Assembly (NCBI GenBank): GCA_035541995.1
Contig: DATKMG010000571.1
Span: 1 to 13,717, forward strand
Reading direction: 5' to 3'
Source of the DNA: DATKMG01 sp035541995
Lineage (GTDB): Bacteria; Acidobacteriota; Terriglobia; Versatilivoradales; Versatilivoraceae
Length of the DNA stretch: 13,717 bases
A model generated the notes under the pieces. That model was not told where the DNA came from. It did not search any database and saw nothing but the letters and a program-made list of their open reading frames with translations. The position numbers were made by a program, and so were the translations under genes. The stretch's first letter is position 1, and each line of letters begins with the position of its first letter. Below are positions 1 through 7,492 of this stretch, piece after piece.

Positions 1-2
1 CT

Positions 3-1232
3 TTATCCAAGTATGGACTGAAATGGATCTATCCTCCCACGCCCCTGGCACATCCATTGGAAGATGGCGCGGTGGTTTGTATGGAATCCGCGATCACAGC
101 TACTATTGCCAACCTCGGATTGGATGGGGGAAACTACCAGCGGTTGCTCGCTCCTTTCTGTGATCATTGGGAAAAACTGACAGAGGAAATCCTGAGACCG
201 TTACGGGTTCCTCGTCATCTCCTGCTGGTAGCCCGCTTTGGTCTTTGTGCGCTGCGGTCGGCTCGGAACATATTGCTTCATCGATTTCATGGTGAACGGG
301 CTCGTGCCTTATGGGCGGGACTGGCTGCCCATTCGATGCTTCCTTTGGATCAAGCCCCCAGTGCGGCTGCTGGCCTGGTCCTGGCGGCCTCCGGCCATGC
401 CGTGGGCTGGCCCTTTCCCCAGGGAGGCGCCCAACAGATTGCCTCCGCTTTGAGCTCCTACCTCGTTTCTTTGGGGGGGAAAATCACGACCGGAATGCGC
501 GTCGTCTCTGTCGATGACCTACCGCCTGCCCGTGCAGTGTTGTGTGGCGTTACCCCACGCCAGCTCCTGCGGATAGCGGGACATCGCCTGCCGGCCGGTT
601 ACTGTCGCAAGCTGGAGAGATATCGATACGGTATGGCAGCCTTCAAAGTCGATTATGCGCTAGATGGTCCTATTCCCTGGAAGGCCCCTCACTGTCTGCA
701 TGCCGGGACCATCCATGTGGGTGGAACATGGGAGGAAATTGCAGCCTCCGAACGATCTGCTTGGGATGGGGTTCCCCCGGCTCGCCCCTTTGTACTATTG
801 TCCCAACCTAGCCTGTTTGACCCCAAGCGCGCTCCGGCAGGAAAACACACCGTATGGGCCTATTGCCATGTCCCCAATGGGTCGCGTGTGGATATGAGCG
901 AATCCATCGAAAGACAAATCGAACGATTCGCGCCCGGGTTTCGCGACCGAATCCTGGCGCGTCATGTCTTGTCCCCGGAAGGGCTGGAAAGCCATAACGC
1001 CAATCTGGTGAATGGTGACATCAATGGCGGTGTCCAGGATCTGCGCCAACTGTTTGCTCGCCCCACATGGCGCCTTTATACCACTCCGGCTCCCGGTCTA
1101 TACCTGTGCTCCTCTTCCACTCCACCCGGCGGTGGGGTCCACGGCATGTGCGGTCATTTTGCTGCCATGTCAGCCTTGCGGCATCTCGCCAGAGGCCACA
1201 GTTCGCCACAAAGTTCCATGCGGATCGCGTGA
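3..1232 (+). CDS. Phytoene-dehydrogenase-like NAD(P)/FAD-dependent oxidoreductase, 5' end outside window
   Basis: The frame is open from the left edge, so the gene begins upstream; a TTG at 57 is internal. About 409 residues are visible, ending in TGA at 1230-1232. The N-terminal FAD-binding Rossmann motif is not in the window. What is visible matches the middle and C-terminal part of bacterial proteins related to phytoene desaturases: a PLAHPL(E/D)DG start, a GWPFPQGGAQQIA segment, YRYGMAAFKVDYALDGPIPW, FAPGFRDRIL, and the C-terminal FAD-contacting stretch YLCSSSTPPGGGVHGMCG. Proteins of this family are flavoenzymes; some desaturate carotenoids, but most close bacterial relatives have no assigned substrate. 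No carotenoid biosynthesis neighbours are seen, so a carotenoid role is not claimed. It is the only plus-strand gene and converges on prmA, 208 bp away. Family assignment is secure; the reaction is unknown. Confidence 0.85.
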   Translation, partial: LSKYGLKWIYPPTPLAHPLEDGAVVCMESAITATIANLGLDGGNYQRLLAPFCDHWEKLTEEILRPLRVPRHLLLVARFGLCALRSARNILLHRFHGERARALWAGLAAHSMLPLDQAPSAAAGLVLAASGHAVGWPFPQGGAQQIASALSSYLVSLGGKITTGMRVVSVDDLPPARAVLCGVTPRQLLRIAGHRLPAGYCRKLERYRYGMAAFKVDYALDGPIPWKAPHCLHAGTIHVGGTWEEIAASERSAWDGVPPARPFVLLSQPSLFDPKRAPAGKHTVWAYCHVPNGSRVDMSESIERQIERFAPGFRDRILARHVLSPEGLESHNANLVNGDINGGVQDLRQLFARPTWRLYTTPAPGLYLCSSSTPPGGGVHGMCGHFAAMSALRHLARGHSSPQSSMRIA

Positions 1233-1440
1233 CTTGGATCTCACCTGCGTGAATATCTGTAGGAAGTTTTGATGAAACCGTGTCCAAATACGAAATGGAG
1301 AAGTCAAATTGGCATAAACCCGCCCAGTGTCGATGAGTCAATATCCAGTCTGAAGCGCCAATGTGACCACCCGATCCGTTTCTTGACCTGGGGGGCAACG
1401 ATAGACTCTCAGGCCGAGTGTCGCGGCCGGACGCCGTTGC

Positions 1441-2337
1441 CTAGAGTGACTGCTGAGCCGCCAATGTCCCCGACCCCTTCTGTGCGATCAGACAAGTCCA
1501 TTCCCCCTTGTGCCTCGTCCGAATACGGCTGAGTTTGATCCTTTTCAATTTCAAGGCATCACGAACTCTAGATAGCTGGGTATCCAAGATACCAGATAAT
1601 ATCAGGTTGCCCCCCGATCGCAGACGACTATGGATTGTCTTGATCTCATTCAGAATGATCTCTGCTGTGAGATTGGCAACTATCACATCAAATGGGCCAG
1701 ATTTGATATCTTGAATGCTCAGAGGGACCCATTCGATTTCCGTGTCACACTGGTTGGCAACTCCATTTACGCGCGCAGTGCGGATTGCGTCGAGGTCGAT
1801 GTCACAGGCAACCGCTTTTCGGCAACCCAGCTTCGCCGCCGCGATAGCCAATATCCCGGACCCGGTCCCAATGTCGAGGAGTTTCTTGCCTTTCAGGCTC
1901 ATTTGTTCGAGAGCTTCCAGACAGAGTTGGGTACTTTCATGGGTCCCAGTTCCGAAAGCCAATCCAGGCTGCAGCCAGAGAGGAAATCGGTTTCTGGGCA
2001 ACCCCCCGGACAGCTCGGGAGAAGGAATTATGTAAAAGCGATTTCCAACGGGAAATGGCTTCAGACCAGCCTGTCCCATTCTAAGCCAATCCTTCTCCTC
2101 TTGATGTCCTAAGCTGAGGTCGTTGAGCAAAATCCCTGCCTGCCAGCAGGTTGTTTCAAACTGCAGCACAATACTCCCCTCGTCAATAGTCGAGTCGAAA
2201 TAGGCCCTGAGGCGAGTCCTCCCCCCCCTCGAGTTCTCTTCAACTATGCCTACTGTTCCCAGTTCACATAGAATTCCGCTTGCAACATCGTAGTGTTCGG
2301 CCGGAAGAGTCAGCTGAAGGTAACTCCACGCTTTCAT
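1441..2337 (-). CDS. prmA: Ribosomal protein L11 methyltransferase PrmA
   Basis: 298 residues, close to the usual PrmA length. PrmA uses S-adenosylmethionine to trimethylate ribosomal protein L11 in the cytosol. The N-terminal third is the L11-recognition domain. The linker and methyltransferase domain carry the family landmarks: PGLAFGTGTHEST at about 124-136, SAM-binding motif I LDIGTGSGILAIAA at 154-167, an acidic residue ending strand 2 (VACDID, about 177-182), and the ANLTAEII motif at 221-228. The ATG at 2335-2337 gives a normal N-terminus (MKAWSYLQLTLP), although I see no clear purine-rich ribosome site before it. It lies 81 bp downstream of dnaJ on the same strand, and dnaJ-prmA is a common bacterial order, so it is probably read through from the heat-shock operon. 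No strong terminator is visible between dnaJ and prmA. Confidence 0.95.
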   Translation of the reverse strand: MKAWSYLQLTLPAEHYDVASGILCELGTVGIVEENSRGGRTRLRAYFDSTIDEGSIVLQFETTCWQAGILLNDLSLGHQEEKDWLRMGQAGLKPFPVGNRFYIIPSPELSGGLPRNRFPLWLQPGLAFGTGTHESTQLCLEALEQMSLKGKKLLDIGTGSGILAIAAAKLGCRKAVACDIDLDAIRTARVNGVANQCDTEIEWVPLSIQDIKSGPFDVIVANLTAEIILNEIKTIHSRLRSGGNLILSGILDTQLSRVRDALKLKRIKLSRIRTRHKGEWTCLIAQKGSGTLAAQQSL

Positions 2338-2418
2338 GGGCGAAAAGAAGGGTCCGTAGTTAAAGGGTCAACCCACACGGGTGGTGAAGAGTCTTGAGTA
2401 ATACCAGGACTTTTGTGT

Positions 2419-3528
2419 TCAACCGAAAATTTCTTTGACCCGGTTGAGCAGGCTTTTTTCCAGAGGCTTGTTGTCAACTTCACTGACCGCAGCGAGCTGT
2501 TCTAGCAGTCGTTTCTGCTCGCGGGTGACTTTGGATGGAGTGATTACATTAACTGTCACAAAAAGGTCGCCATGACCACGACCGTTAAGACTCGGGACCC
2601 CTTTCGCTTTCAACCGAAAGATAGAACCACTTTGTGTCCCCTCCGGTATCTTCAGAACTTCCTCGCCTTGTAGGGTTGGGACTCGAATCTCTGCACCCAG
2701 AGCAGCTTGGGGAAAGCTCAGAGGAACTACGCAATACAGATTGTTCTCCTGCCTTTCGAAGATTTCATGCTCCTGGACGTAAATAACCACGTACAAGTCA
2801 CCGGCAGGGCCCCCCTGGACGCCGCCTTCGCCTTCGCCGCTGACCCTGAGTCGGGAGCCGTTATCTACACCTGCCGGGATCTTGATCTCCAGAGTCTTTT
2901 CCGTCTGGATCCGTCCTTCACCACGGCATTCTTTGCACGGGTTCTTAACAATCTTCCCGGTTCCCTGGCAGTGGTGGCAACTTCGGCTAATGCTAAAAAA
3001 ACCCTGCTGATAGCGAACTTGCCCCACTCCCTGGCAAGTGGGACAGACTGTGGGTCCCGACCCTTTAGCGGCACCACTACCGGAACAAGTGCCACAGGTC
3101 TCCAAGCGAGGGACCCTGATTTTGGTTTTTAGGCCAAACGCCGCATCGAGGAAGCTGATCTCCAGATCATAGCGAAGATCAGCCCCACGCTGGGCCGCGG
3201 ACCTTCGGCGGTTTCCACCCCCGAACAGGTCTCCAAAACCGAAAAAGTCACCGAGAATGTCTTCAAATCCGGAAAATACTGAAGGATCAAAGCCCACACT
3301 GCTGCCCACCCCGGAGTGTCCGAATCGATCGTATTGGGCGCGCTTCTGCGAATCGCTGAGTACACTATAAGCTTCAGCGGCTTCCTTAAATTTCTCTTCA
3401 GCATCTTTGTCGCCGGGGTTTTTATCGGGATGGTACTTAACAGCCTGCCGACGGTAAGCTGTCTTGATATCCTGGTCTGAGGCGGTCCGAGCAACACCTA
3501 GCACTTCGTAATAGTCTCGTTTGGGCAA
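2419..3528 (-). CDS. dnaJ: Co-chaperone DnaJ (Hsp40), type I
   Basis: 369 residues. DnaJ delivers unfolded clients to DnaK and stimulates its ATPase. Domains in order: J domain (1-70) with the essential HPD at 33-35; Gly/Phe-rich region (about 70-108) with repeated FGFGDLFGGG-type sequence; zinc-binding domain with four CxxCxGxG repeats at 145-152 (CGTCSGSG), 162-169 (CPTCQGVG), 184-191 (CHHCQGTG) and 198-205 (CKECRGEG); then the two beta-barrel client-binding domains and the dimerisation end. All zinc ligands are present, so this is a full type I DnaJ. The start is TTG at 3526-3528, chosen because GAAGGAGGG lies 8 bases upstream and the protein then begins with the family-typical PKRDYYEVLGV. 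It follows dnaK by 23 bp and is clearly in the same operon. Confidence 0.98.
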   Translation of the reverse strand: MPKRDYYEVLGVARTASDQDIKTAYRRQAVKYHPDKNPGDKDAEEKFKEAAEAYSVLSDSQKRAQYDRFGHSGVGSSVGFDPSVFSGFEDILGDFFGFGDLFGGGNRRRSAAQRGADLRYDLEISFLDAAFGLKTKIRVPRLETCGTCSGSGAAKGSGPTVCPTCQGVGQVRYQQGFFSISRSCHHCQGTGKIVKNPCKECRGEGRIQTEKTLEIKIPAGVDNGSRLRVSGEGEGGVQGGPAGDLYVVIYVQEHEIFERQENNLYCVVPLSFPQAALGAEIRVPTLQGEEVLKIPEGTQSGSIFRLKAKGVPSLNGRGHGDLFVTVNVITPSKVTREQKRLLEQLAAVSEVDNKPLEKSLLNRVKEIFG

Positions 3529-3536
3529 AAGCCCTG

Positions 3537-3545
3537 CCCTCCTTC
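3537..3545 (-). promoter_or_regulatory. Ribosome binding site that fixes the TTG start of dnaJ
   Basis: The minus strand reads GAAGGAGGG here, near the consensus anti-16S complement, ending 8 bases before the TTG at 3528. There is no ATG near the family-typical N-terminus, so this site supports the rare TTG start. Confidence 0.8.
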
Positions 3546-3551
3546 AATCTC

Positions 3552-5471
3552 TTATTTCTTCCCCGACCCCTGCGCGTCATTCAGCCACGAGTACAAGGGA
3601 TCCTCCTGCGTTGGTGGCGGGGGAGGCGCATTCATTTTATCACCACCAGTGTGGCCTTGTGAAGAGAACATCGCCTGGGTCAACAAGGAAGCGGCCTGTT
3701 CCAAATCCTGCATCAGCCGCTTAAAGTCTACCACATTTTCATCCTCTTCGTTCTCTTCGAAGGTTCGTTTGGCTGCACGGATAGACTCGCGGGCAAATTC
3801 CTGATCGGTTTCCGACAACAGCCAGCCGAACTCGGTGAATGCTTTACCAGTGGTTTGCAGGAGCCCTTCCATCCGGTTGCGAATAATGGCCTTTTCCTTG
3901 ATCCTCCGATCCTCTTCACCCCTCAGCTTGGCATCCTCAATCATAGACTTGATCTCATCAGGGCTTAAGCCACTGGAAGGAGTTACTTTGATTGCTTGTT
4001 CTTGTCCGGAACTTTGGTCTTTGGCAGACACACTTAAGATGCCGTTGGCATCGATGTCAAACGTCACATCCACTTGGGGAACTCCCCGAGGTGCTGGGGG
4101 GATATTGATCAATTCGAATCGGGCCAGTGAGCGGTTGGCCGAAGCAATCTCGCGTTCTCCTTGAAGAACGTGAATTTCCACCACGGATTGATTGTCTGCT
4201 ACCGTCGTAAAGGTCATCGTCTTGGTAGTGGGGATCGTGGTGTTCCGTTCCAGGAACTTAGTGAATAAACCTCCATGGGTCTCGACTCCCAAGGATAATG
4301 GAATCACGTCCAGCAGGATGATGTCCTTGATCTCGCCTTTCAGCACTCCGCCCTGGATGGCAGCACCGATAGCTACGACCTCATCAGGATTAATCTCAAG
4401 GCTAGGCAGCTTGCCGAAAATCTTCTCCACTCGCTCCCGAACCAGGGGGGTTCGAGTCTGGCCACCAACCAGAATGACTTGATCGACATCCTTGGGTTCA
4501 AGCTTGGCGTCCCAAAGGGCCTTTTGGCAAGGCTCCACAGTCTTCTCTACCAGATCGGTGACCATCTGTTCGAACTTCGATCGGGAGAGCAACTTATTGA
4601 AGTGCTTGGGGCCTGTGCGGTCGGCCGAAATGAACGGGAGATTGATGTGGGCTTCCATCGAGGTCGAGAGCTCACACTTGGCGCGTTCGGCTGCTTCCTT
4701 CAGGCGCTGCATGGCAAGGCGATCACCGCGCAGGTCGATGCCATTTTCTTTCTGAAATTCAGCTACGATCCACTCGATGATCCGCTGGTCAAAATCTTCA
4801 CCCCCCAAAAAACTATCTCCACAAGTGGCAAGAACCTCAAAAACTCCATCGCTCAGTTCCAAGATGGAGATGTCGAACGTTCCACCTCCCAAGTCGTAAA
4901 TAGCGATTTTCTCGTTTTCCTTTTTGCCTAAGCCATAGGCAAGCGCTGCGGCGGTTGGTTCGTTGATAATCCGGCCTACGTTCAAACCGGCAATCTTGCC
5001 GGCGTCCTTGGTTGCCTGGCGCTGGATATCGTCAAAATACGCAGGGACGGTAATAATCGCTTCGGTCACTTCCTCGCCCAGGAAATCCTCGGCTGAAGAC
5101 TTCAGTTTCTCAAGGATAATCGCGGAGAGTTCGGGCGGACTATAGTCCTTTCCCAGAATGTGAATCCGGACGTCACCGCTCGTTGAGGCGGTAAGCTGAT
5201 AGGGGAGAATGGCCTTTGCCTGCTGGACTTCGGGGGTACTCAGTTTTCTTCCAATGAGCCGTTTAACCGCATAAACCGTATTAAGCGAATTCGTAACCGC
5301 CTGGCGTTTGGCGATCTGACCCACTAAGCGCTCCCCCTTTTCCGTGAATCCAACCACTGAAGGGGTTGTCCGTCCCCCCTCTTTATTCGGAACAACTTGA
5401 ACACTTCCGCCCTCGATGACGGCGAGACAGGAGTTCGTCGTTCCCAAGTCAACTCCAATGATTTTTCCCAT
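3552..5471 (-). CDS. dnaK: Molecular chaperone DnaK (Hsp70)
   Basis: 639 residues, the normal length. ATP-dependent Hsp70 that binds hydrophobic segments of unfolded proteins in the cytosol. Visible signatures: IGVDLGTTNS at 5-14 (phosphate loop 1), the IYDLGGGTFDISIL segment at 191-204 (Hsp70 signature 2), VILVGGQTRTPLVRERV at 332-348 (signature 3), the interdomain linker IILLDVIPLSLG at 384-395 and the beta-sandwich substrate domain with NIPPAPRGVPQVDVTFDIDANGI at about 456-478. The linker has Ile390 where most bacterial DnaKs have Thr. A charged helical lid follows (about 505-602). The tail is unusual: it has a run of five prolines at 616-620, ends in PLYSWLNDAQGSGKK, and lacks the acidic FEEV-type motif typical of bacterial DnaK. 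The start ATG at 5469-5471 has AGGA 7 bases upstream. It follows grpE by 26 bp and precedes dnaJ by 23 bp. Confidence 0.98.
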   Translation of the reverse strand: MGKIIGVDLGTTNSCLAVIEGGSVQVVPNKEGGRTTPSVVGFTEKGERLVGQIAKRQAVTNSLNTVYAVKRLIGRKLSTPEVQQAKAILPYQLTASTSGDVRIHILGKDYSPPELSAIILEKLKSSAEDFLGEEVTEAIITVPAYFDDIQRQATKDAGKIAGLNVGRIINEPTAAALAYGLGKKENEKIAIYDLGGGTFDISILELSDGVFEVLATCGDSFLGGEDFDQRIIEWIVAEFQKENGIDLRGDRLAMQRLKEAAERAKCELSTSMEAHINLPFISADRTGPKHFNKLLSRSKFEQMVTDLVEKTVEPCQKALWDAKLEPKDVDQVILVGGQTRTPLVRERVEKIFGKLPSLEINPDEVVAIGAAIQGGVLKGEIKDIILLDVIPLSLGVETHGGLFTKFLERNTTIPTTKTMTFTTVADNQSVVEIHVLQGEREIASANRSLARFELINIPPAPRGVPQVDVTFDIDANGILSVSAKDQSSGQEQAIKVTPSSGLSPDEIKSMIEDAKLRGEEDRRIKEKAIIRNRMEGLLQTTGKAFTEFGWLLSETDQEFARESIRAAKRTFEENEEDENVVDFKRLMQDLEQAASLLTQAMFSSQGHTGGDKMNAPPPPPTQEDPLYSWLNDAQGSGKK

Positions 5472-5497
5472 ACGCTAGTCCTATCTCAGTAAGTGGA

Positions 5498-6253
5498 TCA
5501 TTGTGCTTTAGTCTCTATAGGATTTTGGCTCGGAAGCCCGGGTGAAGGAGCAACAGCCACTTTCACCAGAGACGGGCGGAGCAAACGGTCTTTGAAGATA
5601 TACCCACGCTGCAATTCTTCAATCACTTCGTTTTCAGCATAACGATCGTTCTCTTCCCTCAGCATGGCCTGATGATGATAAGGATCGAATAGACGCCCGA
5701 GCGATCGAATTGGTTGCAGACCAGCAGTGGAAAGAATCTCCCGCAGTTGTTTAAGGACCAACTCAATCCCTTTCTTGTGATCTTCAACACTCTCCCCGTC
5801 GGGTGCATTCAAAGAGCGTTCCAGACTGTCAAGAACGGGAAGGAGGTCCTTGATGAAATGAAACAACACATACTCGAGGAACTCTTGCTTCTCCTTTTCA
5901 GTGCGCTTGCGGAAGTTCTCAAACTCGGCTTGCTTTCTCAAGAACCGCTCGAATAATTCGTCGTTTTGCCGCTGTAGGGTTTCAAACTCCTCGAAGGGAA
6001 CTGGTGCTCGTGCCGGTTGCAGCTCACCAGTCGTAGCGGCTTCGGCCTCCTCCCTGATTCCAGGATGTGCACCTTCAGGTGTGGTCGATGGGGTCGATTC
6101 CAAGGAAGTCAAGACTTGAGAGCCCACAACTTCAGGCGAAGCTGGGACTGACTGAGAGGAAGCCTCCGTTTCAGGCGTTGGGAGTGGGGAATCATTAGAC
6201 TCAGTCGGGGAGCCTGACGAACAGTTGTTGGGGGAGAGAATCGAATCGGTCAT
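5498..6253 (-). CDS. grpE: Nucleotide exchange factor GrpE
   Basis: 251 residues, about 50 longer than E. coli GrpE. GrpE dimers bind the DnaK ATPase domain and release ADP. Residues 1-85 are low-complexity, rich in Ser, Pro, Thr and Glu, and presumably disordered; this explains the extra length. Residues 86-150 form the long charged helix (coiled-coil stalk) including FLRKQAEFENFRKRTEKEK. The C-terminal beta-wing domain carries FDPYHHQAM at 189-197 (family pattern FDPxxHEA, with Gln for Glu) and the signature GYIFKDRLLRPSLVKV at 217-232. ATG at 6251-6253 is preceded by GGAG with 8-base spacing. It lies 99 bp downstream of hrcA and 26 bp upstream of dnaK, in the same operon. Assignment is secure. 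Confidence 0.95.
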   Translation of the reverse strand: MTDSILSPNNCSSGSPTESNDSPLPTPETEASSQSVPASPEVVGSQVLTSLESTPSTTPEGAHPGIREEAEAATTGELQPARAPVPFEEFETLQRQNDELFERFLRKQAEFENFRKRTEKEKQEFLEYVLFHFIKDLLPVLDSLERSLNAPDGESVEDHKKGIELVLKQLREILSTAGLQPIRSLGRLFDPYHHQAMLREENDRYAENEVIEELQRGYIFKDRLLRPSLVKVAVAPSPGLPSQNPIETKAQ

Positions 6254-6309
6254 CCAATGTTCTCCGGATTGGTCTAAAACGCTTCCGTCCTAAACGAAGG
6301 TAACCCAAC

Positions 6310-6321
6310 GTGCTAATTCTA
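6310..6321 (-). promoter_or_regulatory. Weak promoter-like -10 with a CIRCE-like half site in the hrcA-grpE gap
   Basis: On the minus strand TAGAAT (6316-6321, five of six -10 bases) runs into TTAGCAC (6310-6316), which equals the first seven bases of a CIRCE half site (TTAGCACTC). I do not find the matching right half (GAGTGCTAA) nine bases further on, and no good -35 lies 16-18 bases upstream of the -10. It may be a decayed or non-canonical HrcA operator, or chance. Low confidence. Confidence 0.25.
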
Positions 6322-6352
6322 CCACGCAGGCCAATGGAGCAGGCTATTACTC

Positions 6353-7414
6353 TTAGTTTCGATTTAGTATCTGTCCATACAGCCTGGCAACATAGTCCAC
6401 GACGGTAACCGCACGAGCGTATTGCAGTCGAGTGGGTCCGAGAATTCCAATCGATCCCAATTGGTGGGCCTGGTAAAGTAGAGGAGAGGTGATGAGGGAA
6501 TAATCGCGCAATCCCGGGATTCGATTTTCTGAGCCAATGATAATCCGAATACCTTCACTGGGCTTTTCACTGATGCAAGCGTTCAAAATCTTAACGAGCT
6601 TGCTTTTCTCCTCAAAAGTCTTAAACAGGGCCCTCATCCGCAATGAGTCAGAGAACTCGGGCTTACTCACCAATTTTGAAGCACCGTCGACGTATATATC
6701 GACATCCTGCTCGGAAACTTCATCAATTAAGCCCTGATTACAGAGAAGGATAACATTCTTGAGGAGACGATCGTACAGGGCCTTCTCTTCTCCCATTTTT
6801 TTCAAAATGTCGTTGCGAATATAGAAGAGATGGGAGCCTGCATAGTTCTCGTTGACGTATCTGGCCGTTTGATCGAGTTCCTGCTGCGTGACGGTTTCAT
6901 CGACCTTCACGATCCGGTTCAGAACCAATCCCGATTTCGAGACGATGATTACGAGAATTCGGGAGTCGCTCAGGAGAATGAACTCGATGTGTTTCAATGA
7001 ATTGTGGCCGAGAGAAGGCGTAATGACAAAGCCAACATTATCGGTGGCTTCAGACATAGCCAGAGAAAGCCTCTCCATCACGCCATCGTGTGAATCTGTC
7101 TTGAAAATACTCTGGTTAATGAACTCCTGTTCCGTCTTATTCAGAGAGGGGGATTCCATAAGATGATCCACGTAAAAGCGATATCCTTCATCGGTTGGAA
7201 TCCTGCCCGCGGACGTGTGAGGCTGACAAAGATAGCCAGCAGACTCTAAATCGGCCATGATGTTCCGGATTGTCGCCGGACTCAAATCCCCTTTGCGCTT
7301 CTTGGAGAGTGTGCGGGAACCCACCGGTTTTCCGCTGCCGATGTAAGTCTCGATGACTGCTTTCAAGATTTCCTTTTCTCGATTGTTTAAGCTGGGATTG
7401 CTACGCAGAGCCAT
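6353..7414 (-). CDS. hrcA: Heat-inducible transcription repressor HrcA
   Basis: 353 residues from the ATG at 7412-7414 (366 if read from an upstream in-frame TTG at 7451-7453). HrcA represses the dnaK and groE operons by binding CIRCE DNA and is kept active by GroEL. The N-terminal winged helix is clear (LNNREKEILKAVIETYI, then GSRTLSKK and SPATIRNIMADLESAGYL), followed by the hallmark HTSAGRIPTDEGYRFYVD. The C-terminal part is the GAF-like dimerisation domain. The ATG is preferred because the best promoter places the transcript start at about 7456, too close to the TTG for its AAGG ribosome site to be transcribed, and because it gives the usual family length. The TTG remains possible if transcripts enter from lipM. 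First gene of the hrcA-grpE-dnaK-dnaJ-prmA cluster, directly after lipM. Confidence 0.95.
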   Translation of the reverse strand: MALRSNPSLNNREKEILKAVIETYIGSGKPVGSRTLSKKRKGDLSPATIRNIMADLESAGYLCQPHTSAGRIPTDEGYRFYVDHLMESPSLNKTEQEFINQSIFKTDSHDGVMERLSLAMSEATDNVGFVITPSLGHNSLKHIEFILLSDSRILVIIVSKSGLVLNRIVKVDETVTQQELDQTARYVNENYAGSHLFYIRNDILKKMGEEKALYDRLLKNVILLCNQGLIDEVSEQDVDIYVDGASKLVSKPEFSDSLRMRALFKTFEEKSKLVKILNACISEKPSEGIRIIIGSENRIPGLRDYSLITSPLLYQAHQLGSIGILGPTRLQYARAVTVVDYVARLYGQILNRN

Positions 7415-7462
7415 TGCCACGGAACCGATGGACCAGTAGGGGGCTTCTTCCAATTTACCTTG

Positions 7463-7492
7463 ATCTTACAGCACGGGTTTTTGGGGTGTCAA
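7463..7492 (-). promoter_or_regulatory. Probable sigma-70-type promoter for the hrcA-grpE-dnaK-dnaJ operon
   Basis: Minus strand: a perfect -35 TTGACA at 7487-7492, an 18-base spacer, and -10 TAAGAT (four of six matches) at 7463-7468. The -35 overlaps the TGA stop codon of lipM (7489-7491). The predicted start is about 7456. No CIRCE inverted repeat is visible around it. Confidence 0.5.

Noticed and set aside
3..1232. Calling the first gene a carotenoid desaturase (crtI)
   Set aside because: The visible part fits the broader phytoene-dehydrogenase-like family; the N-terminus is missing and no carotenoid genes are nearby.
1412..1428. GC-rich inverted repeat GGCCG/CGGCC with a 7-base loop between the two convergent genes, considered as a terminator
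   Set aside because: The stem is only five pairs and neither strand has a T tract after it, so it is too weak to call.
1630..2112. Plus-strand open frame of 160 codons opposite prmA
   Set aside because: Antisense to a gene with clear family motifs; the translated sequence has no domain-like features and no ribosome site.
2345..2400. Small inverted repeat ACCC/GGGT between dnaJ and prmA as an operon terminator
   Set aside because: Only a four-pair stem with no T run, so read-through into prmA is more likely.
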